Of a stretch of 64,000 nucleotides of DNA, positions 20,871 to 33,450 are shown in pieces. The notes below the pieces were generated by a model that saw only the letters and a list, made by a program, of their open reading frames with translations, had not been told where the DNA came from and did no database searches. The stretch comes from Quercus robur (taxonomy: Eukaryota; Streptophyta; Magnoliopsida; Fagales; Fagaceae), in assembly GCF_932294415.1 (NCBI RefSeq), contig NC_065544.1:37256310-37320309 (forward strand). The letters are read 5' to 3'. Numbering within the stretch: the stretch's first letter is position 1; every line of letters begins with the position of its first letter. The position numbers were made by a program, and so were the translations under genes.

Positions 20871-21600
20871 TTAGTACACCAAAAGATACTCAAAAGTTTA
20901 GAAGTTGAGCCATGCTATTATGAACACAAGGTAGAATTCAGTGTCATTTTAAATTGAACCATAAACCATGCATATAGCTAATTGTAGAATTTTTCCTGTA
21001 TTTTAGAAAATCTAAGACCTAGAAAGTCTAGAATCCCAAAAGTTCAAAAAATGACCAAAGATTTCAACAAACAGAACAATATTAAGAACAACCGAATGAT
21101 ACCAACAAGGCAAGAACTACGCAATTCCAGTGACTGATATACTACAATAGAAGGACCAAAATAAAATGAAGTAAAATCATCTACCATTCATTCAAATTTT
21201 TTTTTTTTTTTTCCAAAAGCAAATAATTTGGGTTCAAAAAAGCAAATAAAAAGAGATTGGCGGGTCATACTACACACTCTGACATATCAGTGAAACTACT
21301 ACTAAATGTCTTGAGTGAATGACTGTTTGGATTTTTTTTCTTCTCCTGGTAAGTGTATGGCCTGCTATTATCATCTTCTAGGAAATCCTCTACCCAGTGT
21401 AAATTGAACCTGTTCAATATTAAACATTTAAGCTTAAAAATTTATATCAAACACTTCAAAGATACATGTACGTAGCAATGACTTTTATATTCTAAATACA
21501 AGAGGATAAAGGTCCCAGCCTAAAGATGCGCACATATTAAGAATGAATTTTTACATATAACATCAAATCAGATGGAGTTCCAGTTCTCATAATTAAAGAT
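20871..21600. other. Spacer collinear with unit A
   Basis: Matches 3960-4705 with small indels. No gene on either strand. Confidence 0.45.
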
Positions 21601-21604
21601 GAAC

Positions 21605-22548
21605 TTACATGTTACATCATCTAAAAATTGATTGTTGCTATAATAACCAGTGTCAAGTGGAACCTAAAATGAGAAAAATAGATTAGGCATATTTTGCATA
21701 TTTTATATATTACTAAAAGAGCATAAGGTTATGGAAAGCAGATACATGCAGGCATTTTAGAAGGATAAGAATTATGCTAGCTTAACATATATTGTCTATT
21801 AGATAGTTGAACATTTCAAGCAAATGTAGATGTCCAGTTACCATGTTTACTCAAACCACCATCAGCCAATGAAATCAGTATAAATGACGATCCATTTAAA
21901 AACATCAACAATTTACCAAGATTGAATAAGAAACTAAAACTGGCACACAATCAGCCAGTTTGCAAGCCCATTCCTCAATATCCAAAAGAACAAAACCAAC
22001 AAATTTGACATCTAAAGCCATTTCAGTGGTTTACAAAATCTTCATGCTCTTCATAATCATCAACAAAAGGGAACATTTTGAGGGGGGGGGGGGGGGGGGG
22101 GGGGAAATCTGAGTACATGGAAATTAGATACATGTCTATTAGCCCGACTTTCCTTCTCTTCATGTTCTTCATAATTATCAAGAATGTTTTGAATTGTAGC
22201 AACTTCCGGCGTAGGTAAAGATCCTACAAAAAAAAGAAACCATATTAAATATGTAATAAATTATATAATCATACAATTATGAAACATTAAAAAAAAAAAA
22301 AAAAAAAAAAAAACCTTTTAAGTTTACTCTATAACTAATTTTGCACAAATCAATGTTTCTAAGTTATCATGATAAAGATGGTTACCATGTGGACTCAATA
22401 ATTTCCTACTAGTCCTAAAAGTGGACTTTAAGGCAATTATTGTCACAAGAATAGCCAAAATATCCTATGCAATAGGATTACTTACTGTCATTGCTATTCC
22501 ACCAATCCAAAACATCAAATCCTTTAGTTCTAAACACGACACTCATTA
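21605..22548 (-). pseudogene. hATC gene fragment, copy B
   Basis: Minus-strand paralogue of the unit A fragment at 4713-5632. The hATC segment again carries the in-frame TAG before DILAI. The acidic exon (EVATIQNILDNYEEHEE) is disrupted by an expanded poly-G run of about 22 bases (22083-22104) that shifts the frame after VSNFHVLRF. The small exon with YYSNNQFLDD follows near 21610-21665. A broken remnant; evidence is similarity to copy C and to the hAT dimerisation motif. Confidence 0.55.
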
Positions 22549-22675
22549 GTGTAATGATCAAACTCCTATAGAATATTCTTACACCTTTGGCTTATGTTAG
22601 TATTTTCATTACTAACATACAAATTATATCATCACATTCAACACTTGAGGTAGAAGATGCTAAAGAAACTTGAAC

Positions 22676-22995
22676 CAATGGCGTAGCTATTAAAGATCGA
22701 GGGGGGCCTAGACCCTCCCAAAATTTTCGAAAAAATTAAAAATTCTTTTTGGAAATATCTTATTTGAAATTTTTTTAAATAACCTTATCATTTTGGCTCC
22801 ACCATACCTGATAATAAACACTGTCTACCCTTAAAAAAAGATTTGTGACCACCCTAAGTTTTTTATTTTATTTTTTATGCTCAATAAAATTAAACTTTGG
22901 TCCATAATTTGGTCCACTTAACAATATATTAAGGCCTTTCAAGTAAAAAGAAAACCCCAAAAAGTAATTGCACATTACTATTTTACATTTCATAA
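22676..22995. mobile_element. Truncated copy of the 391-bp hAT element
   Basis: Starts with the same left end (CAATGGCGTAGC, preceded by ACTTGAAC) as the element at 6327, but lacks its right end. A deletion joins it to sequence that corresponds to about 7690 in unit A. Confidence 0.65.
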
Positions 22996-23194
22996 AAATA
23001 AAATAAAAAAATTAAAACTTAAAACACACCAAGCTGTAAAGCACAACTCAAGTAGATAGTCATCCATCCTTTCTAGGCAAATACATAGTTATCAAGAATC
23101 AAGATATTTTTTTGAATGAATGAAGATAAGTATTTGTTATTTTGGTGTAATGCATGTGTTTGCAAAGATATTCGCAATTTACTCAAACATAAAC

Positions 23195-23237
<43 letters not shown>

Positions 23238-23460
23238 GATGATGCCAATGTACTACTGATGATTGTTGATCTGGACGGAGCCTGCGTTGGTCGTGGAATG
23301 GAAGTTGTAAGCATTCTGTTGAGTCCGGCTTAGTTAAGTAGTGACTCAAGCTTAAGGCAATTTTGTTTAGTTAGGTTATTTATTTATTTTTTTAAAACTG
23401 ATTTTTTTTTTAATTATTAGGAGGATTAATTCTGATTTACTGACAAAGGATTTATATTTG

Positions 23461-23492
<32 letters not shown>

Positions 23493-24343
23493 TTGGGGTT
23501 TAAAAGATAGAAATTTTTTGATGTGCTGGATAGGAATCATAGGATAGTGGATATTGCAGGTTTGGGAATATGTTAAAAGTTGCTTTTACAATGTATTTGG
23601 AAGGGCAATGGGCTAAGGAAGTACCAGATGCTTTTCTTAGTTCATTGTATCAATTTTTACTGGGTTTTTCTATAACAATTTAAAATTTCAGAAAGGCCCA
23701 AATGAATTTTAAGAGAGAAACCAAACCATTAGTATATTCGGCCGGATGCTTTTATTACTAGTTCTTTCTTCTTTGTATCAATTATTTTTTTTTATTTTTC
23801 TGTACCAGTTTAAAGTTCGAGACAGACTTTGACTTGAGTCACTTGATTAAAAGAAAATTTGAGACAGGCCCAGATATTTTGTTTAAGAGAGAAAAATCAA
23901 TAGGATATTTTTGAATAAATTATAAAGTTGGTCCTATCTTTTACATTATATTTTAATTTAATTCTTAACTTTTAAATTGTGTCAATTTAATTTTTAACTT
24001 GTTTTAGTAGTGTATTAGTTGAGTGCCTGACGTTATCATTTGGATGAAAAAGACTAATGTATCAAACATAATAACAAAAAATTATTTTTTATGCATATCA
24101 AACTAGTATCTGAATTGCCATATCAGCATAACCTTAAAAAAAAAATTGACTAACCTCACGTCCAAAATAAAATGATAATTAAAAATTTATTTAACATTTA
24201 AATATGCCACATCTGTATTTATATGAAAAAAATTCCAAATAACCAAAAACTGAAAAACGTCACTCTCTAGGAAAATGGGTGCAACCGTGCAATAGCCTCT
24301 CACTTTCTTTCTCACTCCGAGGCAAACTTTTATAGCAATACTG
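22996..24343. other. Gene-free block before LRR4
   Basis: Collinear with 7690-9020. Contains a GA repeat (23196-23234) and a TA repeat (23461-23487), which are short or replaced by homopolymers in unit A. No gene. Confidence 0.5.
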
Positions 24344-24609
24344 GGTCTGTTTGGATAGAACTTATTTTGTTGAAACTGAAAACTGAAAACACTGTAGCAA
24401 AATAATTTTTAAATGTGTAAATAGTACCGTGGGACCCATTTTTAATGAAAAAGTTGATAAAAAGTGGAGTTTGTGGGATCCGTGAACAGTGCATTTATGC
24501 ACTGTTCACAAAAGACCGGTCAACAGTTGCGGCTGAAAAAAAAAAAAAAAGAAAAAAAAAAAGAGAAAACGCAGACACAGCACTTAAACGTGCTATCCAA
24601 ACATACACA
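24344..24609. mobile_element. Harbinger-like MITE 3, 266 bp
   Basis: Ends GGTCTGTTTGGATA and TATCCAAACATACACA, flanked by CTG (24341-24343, 24610-24612). The LRR2 upstream region has the empty site (CAATACTGTCTCC, about 9020). It is in the opposite orientation to MITEs 1 and 2. No coding. Confidence 0.75.
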
Positions 24610-24700
24610 CTGTCTCCTAATCTTATTAACCATATACTCGTGACTATAAGAGTCTCCCTGACTTTTCTTCTGCATATAGTCTACACTTAAGAGTTAAGTC

Positions 24701-24709
24701 TATATATTA
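24701..24709 (+). promoter_or_regulatory. Putative TATA box of LRR4
   Basis: TATATATTA in the conserved context, 75 bp before the LRR4 ATG. It now drives at most a truncated signal peptide. Confidence 0.4.
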
Positions 24710-25100
24710 CAAACTTTCCTTAGTTCTTTCCAATCTCAAGGGTCTAGTGTCACAGTGTGTGCACTGACATTAGAAATGGGCACTATCACATTCTCTGCTT
24801 CCTTTCTGCTATCAAATTTCTTGCTATTTTGTTAGACATGGCAAAACGGACGAGTTGGGTCGGGTCAATTAGGTTGCGGGTCAATCAAGTCACGGGTAAA
24901 AAACAGGTCATTTTAAGTGGTGTAAAAAGGGGTTCAGGTTAATCGGGTGGGGTCATATTTTTCATATGAATTTTTTTTTTTTAAGAAAATAATATATATT
25001 TGCCATTTGGAAAATTATGCAACAAATTACTTGATGTAAAATACATTATTTTGAATTCACCACTTATATCAAGAATGAACTTAGTTAAACTTATTATTAC

Positions 25101-25916
25101 TGTAGAGGTATTGGGCCTAGGAGCTCATTATTTATGTATATAATGGGCCTAAGGCCTAAGCTAAGAATTGGAAGGTGTTCGAGGAGGGTAAATATTGTCA
25201 AGAGAGCCCATGTTAGCAAATGAAGAAGTCAGTTTTGATCATAACGGCCCAAAGGGTTGTGCCGAGGATGAATGCCTCCTCTGCTAACCAAGGCCAAAGT
25301 CCATAGAGGTGGTCTACCATCCGAGGGAACGTCCCAGGAACATTCTGTTGATACAGATAAGCACTATGGGAATACAGGACAGGGAGGAGTCCTAAAATAT
25401 CTAAAGAGAAAGCTGTTACTATCACATTAAATGTTTTGCAGCTAACTTTCTAGCTGCATTAATGTGGAGAAGGCCCTTAAACAGTGTTGCATTGGCTACC
25501 CCAACACACAGAGGGACTGAGAGGGTGTCCGATGGGACGAGCACTCAAGTGATGGCTTGGATGATCAATAAATGAAGGGCCAAGATTGCCTAATGAGAAC
25601 TATATAATAGAAGAGACTCTCCATGGATAAGGGATCGAAATCAAGAGAGAAACACTGTAGCAATCAGGAACCAACTTTGTAATCAAACTTGTAAGAAATA
25701 TATAAGAACTAACTTCCTCAGACTGTGCCGAGGACGATTTTCTTTGGGTAAATTTAATCTACTTTCCTATTCTTGTTAATTGAGTTCACTTTATTTGTTG
25801 CCCAACTCATTTTAACCCGGTTTTCCAACCCATTCTCTACAAATTCATTATTTTTGGACTTTTTGGGCCTAGGTCCATCCATCTTCTAGGCTAGGAACTC
25901 AAATCTGGCCCTTACA
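25101..25916 (+). repeat. Gypsy 1 5' LTR
   Basis: 816 bp, TGTAGAGG...CCCTTACA. A TATATAATA box at 25601 is a likely core promoter. The partner LTR is at 39869. Confidence 0.88.
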
Positions 25917-25918
25917 AT

Positions 25919-25937
25919 TGGCCCTATTTGTGGGGAA
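25919..25937 (+). other. Degraded primer binding site (tRNA-Asp type)
   Basis: TGGCCCTATTTGTGGGGAA follows the LTR by two bases. The related element at 59686 has TGGCGCCGTTG, the start of the usual tRNA-Asp primer site, so this is a mutated version. Confidence 0.55.
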
Positions 25938-25969
25938 TTCTAGTGTGATAGTAAGTTTGATTTCCAACT

Positions 25970-27720
25970 ATGGTAGGTTTAAGCCCACATCAGGCAGAGT
26001 CTAGGAGGTCCCAACGTGAAGATCATTTTGTCTACCTCAAGCGAAGAAGGGACTGGGAGGAGAGTGCGCATACTACCCACACAAGTAGAAGCCATTCTCG
26101 GGGTGCTAACCACCTTTCTCATGAGAAAAATACCAAAACCATGCAGTAGAAGATTGACCATTTGAAGAGAGAGTTGTGCCACGAGCGAAGAAGGCGAACT
26201 CCCTCTATTGCTGATTTCTCTTCTAGCGATTAAAAGGGTGGTAGTTTTGGACAGAGATCAAGAACTCCTCTCAGTGAGTCTTTCTCATATGATGGGGAAT
26301 ATCGCTATGAGCACAGATACATAAACTCATCTTCCAAAGGCTTGGGGAATGATGTGATGAGCAGAGCACTCAAACAAATTTCCAGATCACCTTTCACACG
26401 CAGAATTGAGGAAGGGAGACTTCCTCGATGTTCACTCAACTCGCGTTCACCATGTACAATAGTTGTATGGACCTTGTGGAGCACATAAGTCACTTCAACT
26501 AGAGAATGACCGTGCACTCCAAGAATGAGACCTTGATGTGCAAGGTATTTCCATCCAACTTGAGGCCTGTGGCGATGAGGTGGTTTAATGGTTTGGGTGT
26601 AGGTTCTATTGGCACCTTCAAGGAGCTCACCCAAGCGTTTGGGTCTCGTTTTATTACGTGTAGTAGGGTTCCTCGACCCTTAGATTCTCTGTTGTCCATG
26701 TCCATGTACAATAGTTGTATGGACCTTGTGGAGCACATAAGTCACTTCAACTAGAGAATGACCGTGCACTCCAAGAATGAGACCTTGATGTGCAAGGTAT
26801 TTCCATCCAACTTGAGGCCTGTGGCAATGAGGTGGTTTAATGGTTTGGGTGTAGGTTCTATTGGCACCTTCAAGGAGCTCACCCAAGCGTTTGGGTCTCG
26901 TTTTATTAAGTGTAGTAGGGTTCCTCGACCCTTAGATTCTTTGTTGTCCATGTCCATGCAAGAAGGTGAGACCCTGAAAACATACCCGGACAGGTACTGG
27001 GAGATGTTTAATAAGATTGGTGGGGATTTTGATGACGTGACCATAAGGACCTTCAAGGTCAGACTACCTACCGAGCATGATCTGAGAAAGTCCTTGACCA
27101 AGAAGCTGATCAGGAGTGTTCGTTGGCTTATGGATCGCATTGATGAGTACAAAAGGGTTGAGGAATACTAACATCAAGATAAGGAAAAGGGCAAGGTTAT
27201 CCCTCAGGAGAGGAGAGATTTCAGGTCAGACCGATTCAACAACAACATACTTCAAAGGGATTTTGCAGGACAGTCTGGATCTACAGCTCCTCAGGTGGTT
27301 AACACTGTGTTCCAAGAACCAATGCATCAAGTCTTGGAGAAGATCAATAACAAGACATACTTCAAATGACCAAACAAAATGGGAGGAGACCCCTTGAGGT
27401 GCAACTAGAGCCTTCATTACCAATATCACCAGGAGCGGGGGCATACCACTGAGGACTGCAAAATTCTATGGAATCATCTAGAGCAGCTAGTTAAAGAGGG
27501 AAGGTTGCAGCAGTTTTTGTATCGGCCCAATAGGTAGAGAGACCAGTCAAGGTCAGAGGCACAGAGGAACGCTTCTTCAAGGCCCCCTTTGGGCACCATC
27601 AACATCATCTTTGCTGCTCTTGGGAGAACCGATTCACAACCCTTCAGGGTGATACCTGTGGCTCGGCCCCTCACTGAGGACGTTAATCCTATGCTGAAGA
27701 GGGCTAGAGTGAAGGTTTGA
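25970..27720 (+). pseudogene. Gypsy 1 gag (broken)
   Basis: Gag polyprotein in several frames. An N-terminal charged region (to about 26440) precedes the retrotransposon gag core at 26758-27171 (MTVHSKNETLMCKVFP..., with W at MRWFNGL and a YPDRYWEMFN motif). A zinc-knuckle-like piece follows (YQYHQERGHTTEDC, about 27420-27465; the first Cys is lost). A 252-bp tandem duplication repeats part of the core. In-frame stops include a TAG directly before the MTVHSKN block that is also present in Gypsy 2. Capsid function is lost. Confidence 0.75.
26450..26953 (+). repeat. 252-bp tandem duplication in gag
   Basis: Two direct copies (about 26450-26701 and 26702-26953) differ at about three positions. 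Gypsy 2 has a single copy of the segment, so the duplication is specific to this element and fairly recent compared with its LTR divergence. Confidence 0.85.
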
Positions 27721-28330
27721 CCAGCGTTGAGTTTTTCAGATGAGGATAAGGTTGGAACCATACAACTGCATGATGATGCTTGAGTGATCACGCTCAGGAT
27801 AGAAGGATACGACATGAAGAAAGTGATGGTAGACCAGGGCAGTGGCCCAGAGTAATGTATCCTGATTTATACAAGGGGTTGAACCTGAAACCTGAAGATT
27901 TGACAGCATACGATTTACCATTAATAAGTTTTGATGGGAAAGTTGTCATCCTGAAGGGTCAGATTAGACTACCTGTACAGGTGGGATCAGAGGTGGTAGA
28001 GGTGAACTTTATTGTGGTGGACGCCTATTCTCCCTACACAGCCATCGTGGGAAGACCCTGGCTTCATGCCTTGGGGGCTGTATCCTCCATTCTGCATCTG
28101 AAGGTGAAATATCCATCTGGGGACCGGATCGAAGAGTTTGTTGGGAGTCAATCCTTGGCTAGGCAGTGCCTGGTGGCCGCCATTTTGCATCAGCCTAAGG
28201 CTGAGCCCTTGACCTTCGTTGAGGAGGGCTCATAGCAATCAAAGACCCTGGTGTCACTTGCCAGTGGGCCAGCCGAGGAGGTGAAATGTGAGGATTTGGA
28301 GAAGATTGTTGTGGGGAATGATTCAAAGAA
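27721..28330 (+). pseudogene. Gypsy 1 aspartic protease region
   Basis: Retropepsin-type domain. The catalytic motif region reads VMVDQGS (about 27825-27845; D-Q-G-S in place of the usual D-[ST]-G or DNGS), followed after a frameshift by YPDLYKGLNL, AYDLPLISFDGK and VDAYSPYTAIVGRPWLH (27850-28080). The order and motifs match the same region of Gypsy 2. A stop precedes the motif and the frame changes just behind it. Confidence 0.7.
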
Positions 28331-31300
28331 GGTTTTTCAGGTCGGGGCTCAGCTGCCTCCTTAGGAGAAGGAAGAGCTGATAGATTTTCTCAGGGGGAAC
28401 ATTGATGTGTTCGAATGGAGTGCTTACGAAGCTCCAAGGGTGGATCCAAGTTTCATCTTCCACCATTTGAATGTCAATCCATCTGTCACCCCTAAAAAGC
28501 AACCTCCTCGGCGCTCATCCAAGGATCATTCTGATGTTGTTGAGACGAGGTAATGAAGCTCAAGCAGGTTGGGGCTATTAAGGAGGTTTTTTACCCTAAG
28601 TGGTTGGCCAATATCGTAGTAGTGAAGAAGAAGAGTGGGAAGTGGTGAGTGTGCATAGACTTCACAGATCTGAATAAGGCTTGCCCAAAAGATCCTTTCC
28701 CCATGCCTCAGATAGACCAACTATTGGATGCCACTGTAGGCCATCCTTGGATGAGCTTTTTGGACTCTTTTTAAGGCTACCACCAGATACCTTTAGCTTT
28801 GGACAATCAAAAGAAGACAACCTTTGTTACTCCTACTGGGAATTACTATTACAAAGTGATGCCTTTTGGTTTAAAGAATGTAAGGGCTACCTACCAAAAG
28901 ATGATGACCAGGATGTTTGAGCCACAGTTAGGAAAAAACATTGAGATTTTATATAGATGATATGGTGGTAAAGAGTAAAACAGAATCCAAGCATGGTAAT
29001 GACCTCGGGGATATCTTTGGGACGTTAAGGAGACACAAGCTGCGCCTTAACGCTTCTAAGTGTTCTTTTGGTGTTGGGTCAGGAAAGTTCTTGGGGTACG
29101 TGGTTACACACCATGGAATTGAAGTTAATCTTGACATAATTAAGGCGATCAATGATTTACAACCACTCCGGAATCCCAAGAAGGTCCAGAAGCTAATAGG
29201 GATGACTGCTGTTTTAAACCGATTCATCTCTCGGTCAGTAGACAGGTGTAGACCTTTCTTCCAGTTGTTGAACAAGTGGAAGGGATTTGAATGGACTGAG
29301 GAGTGTATTTTATCCTTCCAGCAGTTGAAGAAATATCTATCTCGTCCCCCCATTATGTCCAAGCTTGAGGTGGATGAAGTTTTATTTGCCTACATCGCAG
29401 TGGCTTCCCATGTGGTAAGCTTGGTGCTGATACAGGTCGATGGTGGCATGCAAAGGACAATTTATTATGTAAGCAAGTCACTACATGAGGCCGAGGTCTG
29501 TTACCTACCACTGGAGAAAGCCATTTTAGTAGTGGTGCATGGCACACGTAATGTCACGCCCCAAACTCGGTACTCGGATTTGTGACCATGACCGGCATGC
29601 TAATATCAAGCCTAAACCTGATATTAACAAGAACCAACTTAAAATTTTTGAAAACTTTTACAAAAGCTTTCCTCTTTCTTTTCATTTTTGTTTCTTTACT
29701 TAAATGATATAACCTTTCACTTGACATTCAGAGCATCTACATTGTACTCCAAAGAATAACATAATTCATCAATTGTTCAAATTCGGAATTTCACATAATA
29801 CATCTCTTAATACTTTAAGGTATACACTTTCATTAGATCCTAAAATAAACAATGCTACAAATCTAAACATCATATTACTAATTTAGGATCTATACATATA
29901 AAACTAAACCAGCTCCTTCCAAAACTCGACTAAGGCTCCTTCTGCTCCAAAATAAAACTTGTTAACTGAAAGAGTGGAAGGGGTGAGCTACACAACTCAG
30001 TAAAGGTAAGATATATGAGAATTCAATAAGGATGCATGTAAATCAAATCATTTCATTCTATGAATATTCGAATAGGAGAACATCTTTTCATGCATAGTAT
30101 TTTATACTATTCATAATAATAACTTATACGCTCTTCATAGAAAATAATTGTTCTCCTTTTTCTTATTAGGTCAATATTATCGAAACCTTTCGGATTAAAC
30201 TTCTTTCATTTCCTACAAGGTCGCCATATATATATTCTCATTACAAAATAATTATTTTAACTTAAATCAGATAATCGGCAACTTTGTATTAGACTAGAAA
30301 CATCTTGACTAATAAGAAAACTTTTCTTTATAAACCTCTTTCCAAAAAATATTATAACTTTCATAGTCATAAAACTTAACATTTCATAAAGAACAGATAT
30401 CTGATAACTTTTAAACATAGCTTGTACTTTCATTAGAAACTTTACCTTTATAGCATATTAGAACTTAAGAAACTTTTATCTTTAATGAATAGCTTTTCTT
30501 TTCATTAGAAACTTCTTCTTGCCATGAGAGTTTTCACTTTTCATAATGCATTTAAACAAAATAATTCTCTCATGATTAATAACATAACATAGCTGTTCAT
30601 AAATAACTTATTGGTTAGCCTATATCTGATAAGTCTGTACTTATTTGGGAGGCTTCTAGCACCACGGTGCTAGGCATCCATCATTCCCCATAATGCCAGG
30701 TATTCCCAAGATTACATCATAATACATATCTTCTAACCATGAGGGTAGGTTGGCTTCCCCCATAAATTGGCGGTAACCAACAAGGGGCGGGTACAGAAGA
30801 GCTAGTCCCACTTAATGGCCAAATCATATAACATTTTCCATGAAAAGCCAGTAATTAACCCCTACTGGCAGAGTTCAGATCACCAGAGGACATAACTCGA
30901 AAACATTTTATACTTTACATCATACTGAAATTTCTTATTTTGCATAACATTTCCTAATAATAGTATTTCCATTCTTTTCTTTAAACTTCATGTTCGTGGA
31001 AATTAGTAATGGCATCAATATGCTCAAATCATATACATAGAATTTTGAAAATGCACGAACACATCTTTGCCAGAATAATGATTACATGCCATATCTCTAA
31101 TCAAAAATATTTTAATGCATAATATTCTTTAAAATAACCTCATGACTTACCAAATGCCCATATAACTTATCCCTTACCTGAAAGCAGAGGAACCAAGAGC
31201 CTACAGTCGAAGGAGCTTAGACTTGGATACTGGTAACACCTAAACCATAAATTGAAGCTTATTACTATCTATAATTTCCTTGTCATAGACTCACACATTC

Positions 31301-32191
31301 ATCTCAAAGCCTATTTCTTAGAATCAAGGAAATCCTAATCCCACCTCAACGAGGTTCCCACAAACAAAATACATTCATCAGACAACATGATGTACTAAAT
31401 CATAGAGAAACCAATTCATAAAATTTATATATGATTCTAACATACCAAAGGATGAGCATATTAAATTATAGCTCAAAACATTTACCCTAACTTTAGAATT
31501 AAATCCTTAAAGTTAGGCATGTCCCTTACTGTTCACTGTTCTATTCCAGCAGCATATGCCCCATTTGTAAAATACAAACGGGCTGTCCAAACACATCCAA
31601 TTGTCATGAAATTTTACAGAACCACTCCCCTATATGTTCAGCATATATCATAAAAATTTCGGAGTCAAAGAATAAACCCATGATTTACTAAAAATCACGC
31701 AAGACAGCATACTCAAATCTGTCCTGTCAGAAATTCATGCAACTTATAAATTTAACCATTATTTTATGTTCATCCAAATTCTGTGAGACCACTTCTATAA
31801 CAGCCACAAGTGTCTTAGGTTTCATAGGAATTATCCCTAGCATCCAAATTCACTATATGTAATTTAATACATAATTTGTCATGCATAAACACAGAATCTG
31901 TCACAGTGACAGCTTTGCAACATTTTATTTTAAATTCATAAACAATCATCAAACGATGATATTTTCATATGGGGATTTTTATACACTCATAAGACATGTT
32001 ATAAAACACTTATACATAGTCATTTAACCATTTAGAGCAACAATACACACAACAAAAATCCCAGCAGCAGCATCAAAAATACTCATCCTAAATTTTTCTT
32101 ACTGCCTTAATCATATAAAATCATTAATTAGTAAAAACCCTAATCTACCTTTCACAAACCATCAACACAGCTCAAAGCTTCTTAAAATAGC

Positions 32192-32230
<39 letters not shown>

Positions 32231-33450
32231 GACTTACATGAAAGGATTTACCTTTCCTAGTGGCTGGACCAGAAAGTATGAGAGGTAGAGAGCTTAAGAG
32301 AGTTGAAGAAGCTTCCTTCTTGCTGCTGGACATGTAGGTGTGAAAGGGAGAAAATAATTGAGAGCTTTTCCTTCTTTTGGTGTTGGAACCGTAGGAATGA
32401 AAGAGGGAGAGAGCTCTTAACTATTCTAGTTGCTTCTAAAAGAGTAGAAAGAAGAAAGATGATGAAGCCTTATCTCTCTTCTAATTTGTTGATCCATGGA
32501 CCTGACTAAGTGGACCTAAGAGAGCTTCCTAGCTCTTTCCTTGAGAGAAAAAGAGAGCAAAGTGAGCTGAAATTTTTGATTTGTGTGTGTACCCGTGGAA
32601 AATGAGAGCAAGAGAGCTTATGGGGTGTCCTAGAGCTTGAGAAAGTCAAAGAAGGAATAAAGGTGCAACCAATAAGAACAAAGAAGGAAGAAAACAAAGA
32701 AGTAAAGCAAGAATGACCAAGGGAATTTCTGGTGCAGCCAAGAAGTCCAGCAAAATATCTTGGGTGATTCACGTGTATTGCTAGGAAAGAAAAGATAACT
32801 TACCTTTTCAACTTTCTTGCATTCACACTCACTTTTCTACAAAATAATATCACTTTGCATACACACACATATATATATATATATATATAATATCCTTACC
32901 TTTGTACACTTCATTAAACACCAATAATTATATATCTAATAACTTAAACCACTTAATATAATTTTGTACATACTTAGTATATATTTAAAATACCGATAGC
33001 AATTCAGTTATGTATAATCTTTACAATTTTCATTCAATGGCATTATAAAATAATATGCTTATTAAATACTCTTCTATTAATTTTTGTAAGTAAGTGGCTT
33101 AAAATATTAATAATACTTAACCACTTAAACACATAGTTTAATTATAAAAATTGGGTCGGGGTGTTACACGTAAGCTCCCCCATTACTTCCAATCACACAC
33201 GGTTGTTGTCCTCACCCAGCTCCCACTTAGATCTCTACTTTGGAGCGCTGATTACACTGGGAGAATTACCAAATGGGGTATGATCCTAGGAGCCTTTGAT
33301 ATCAAGTACATGCCTCACACTTCTGTCAAGGGTCAAGTCCTCGCCGATCTGGTGGCTGAGTTTGCTGAAACTCTGTTAGAAAAGAGAATGAAAAAGCATA
33401 ATATCGATGAAAAATCGGTTGGTGCAATCTCTTTACAAGAACCTTTGTCC
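28331..33450 (+). pseudogene. Gypsy 1 reverse transcriptase and RNase H, split by insertion
   Basis: RT runs from about 28370 (ELIDFLRGNIDVFEW) through NADFTDLNKACPKD-like and MPFGLKN motifs to the catalytic YIDDMVVKSK (about 28945-28980), which keeps both aspartates but follows a frameshift. Then FLGYVVTHHGIEV and the RNase H domain (SFQQLKKYLS, DEVLFAYIAVASHVVS, YYVSKSLHEAE, PLEKAILVVVHGTR). RNase H is cut at 29551 by the solo-LTR-like insert and resumes at 33174 (KLPHYFQSHTVVVLTQLPL, then SVKGQVLADLVAEF). Several in-frame stops replace Gln, Arg or Trp codons. It would act in copying the element's RNA; here it is dead. Confidence 0.82.
29552..33168. mobile_element. Solo LTR-like insertion, 3617 bp, CGTAA target duplication
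   Basis: Starts TGTCACGCCCC and ends GGGGTGTTACA, flanked by perfect CGTAA (29547-29551, 33169-33173). The TG...CA ends with a longer inverted match (TGT.ACGCCCC) and the absence of gag/pol across 3.6 kb fit a long solo LTR, of the kind seen in Del/Tekay-type chromoviruses (inference). AT-rich; AT microsatellites at 32190-32229 and 32866-32890. Short frames at 32303-32772 are not supported as genes. A LARD-type element without recognisable internal LTRs is the alternative. Confidence 0.7.
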
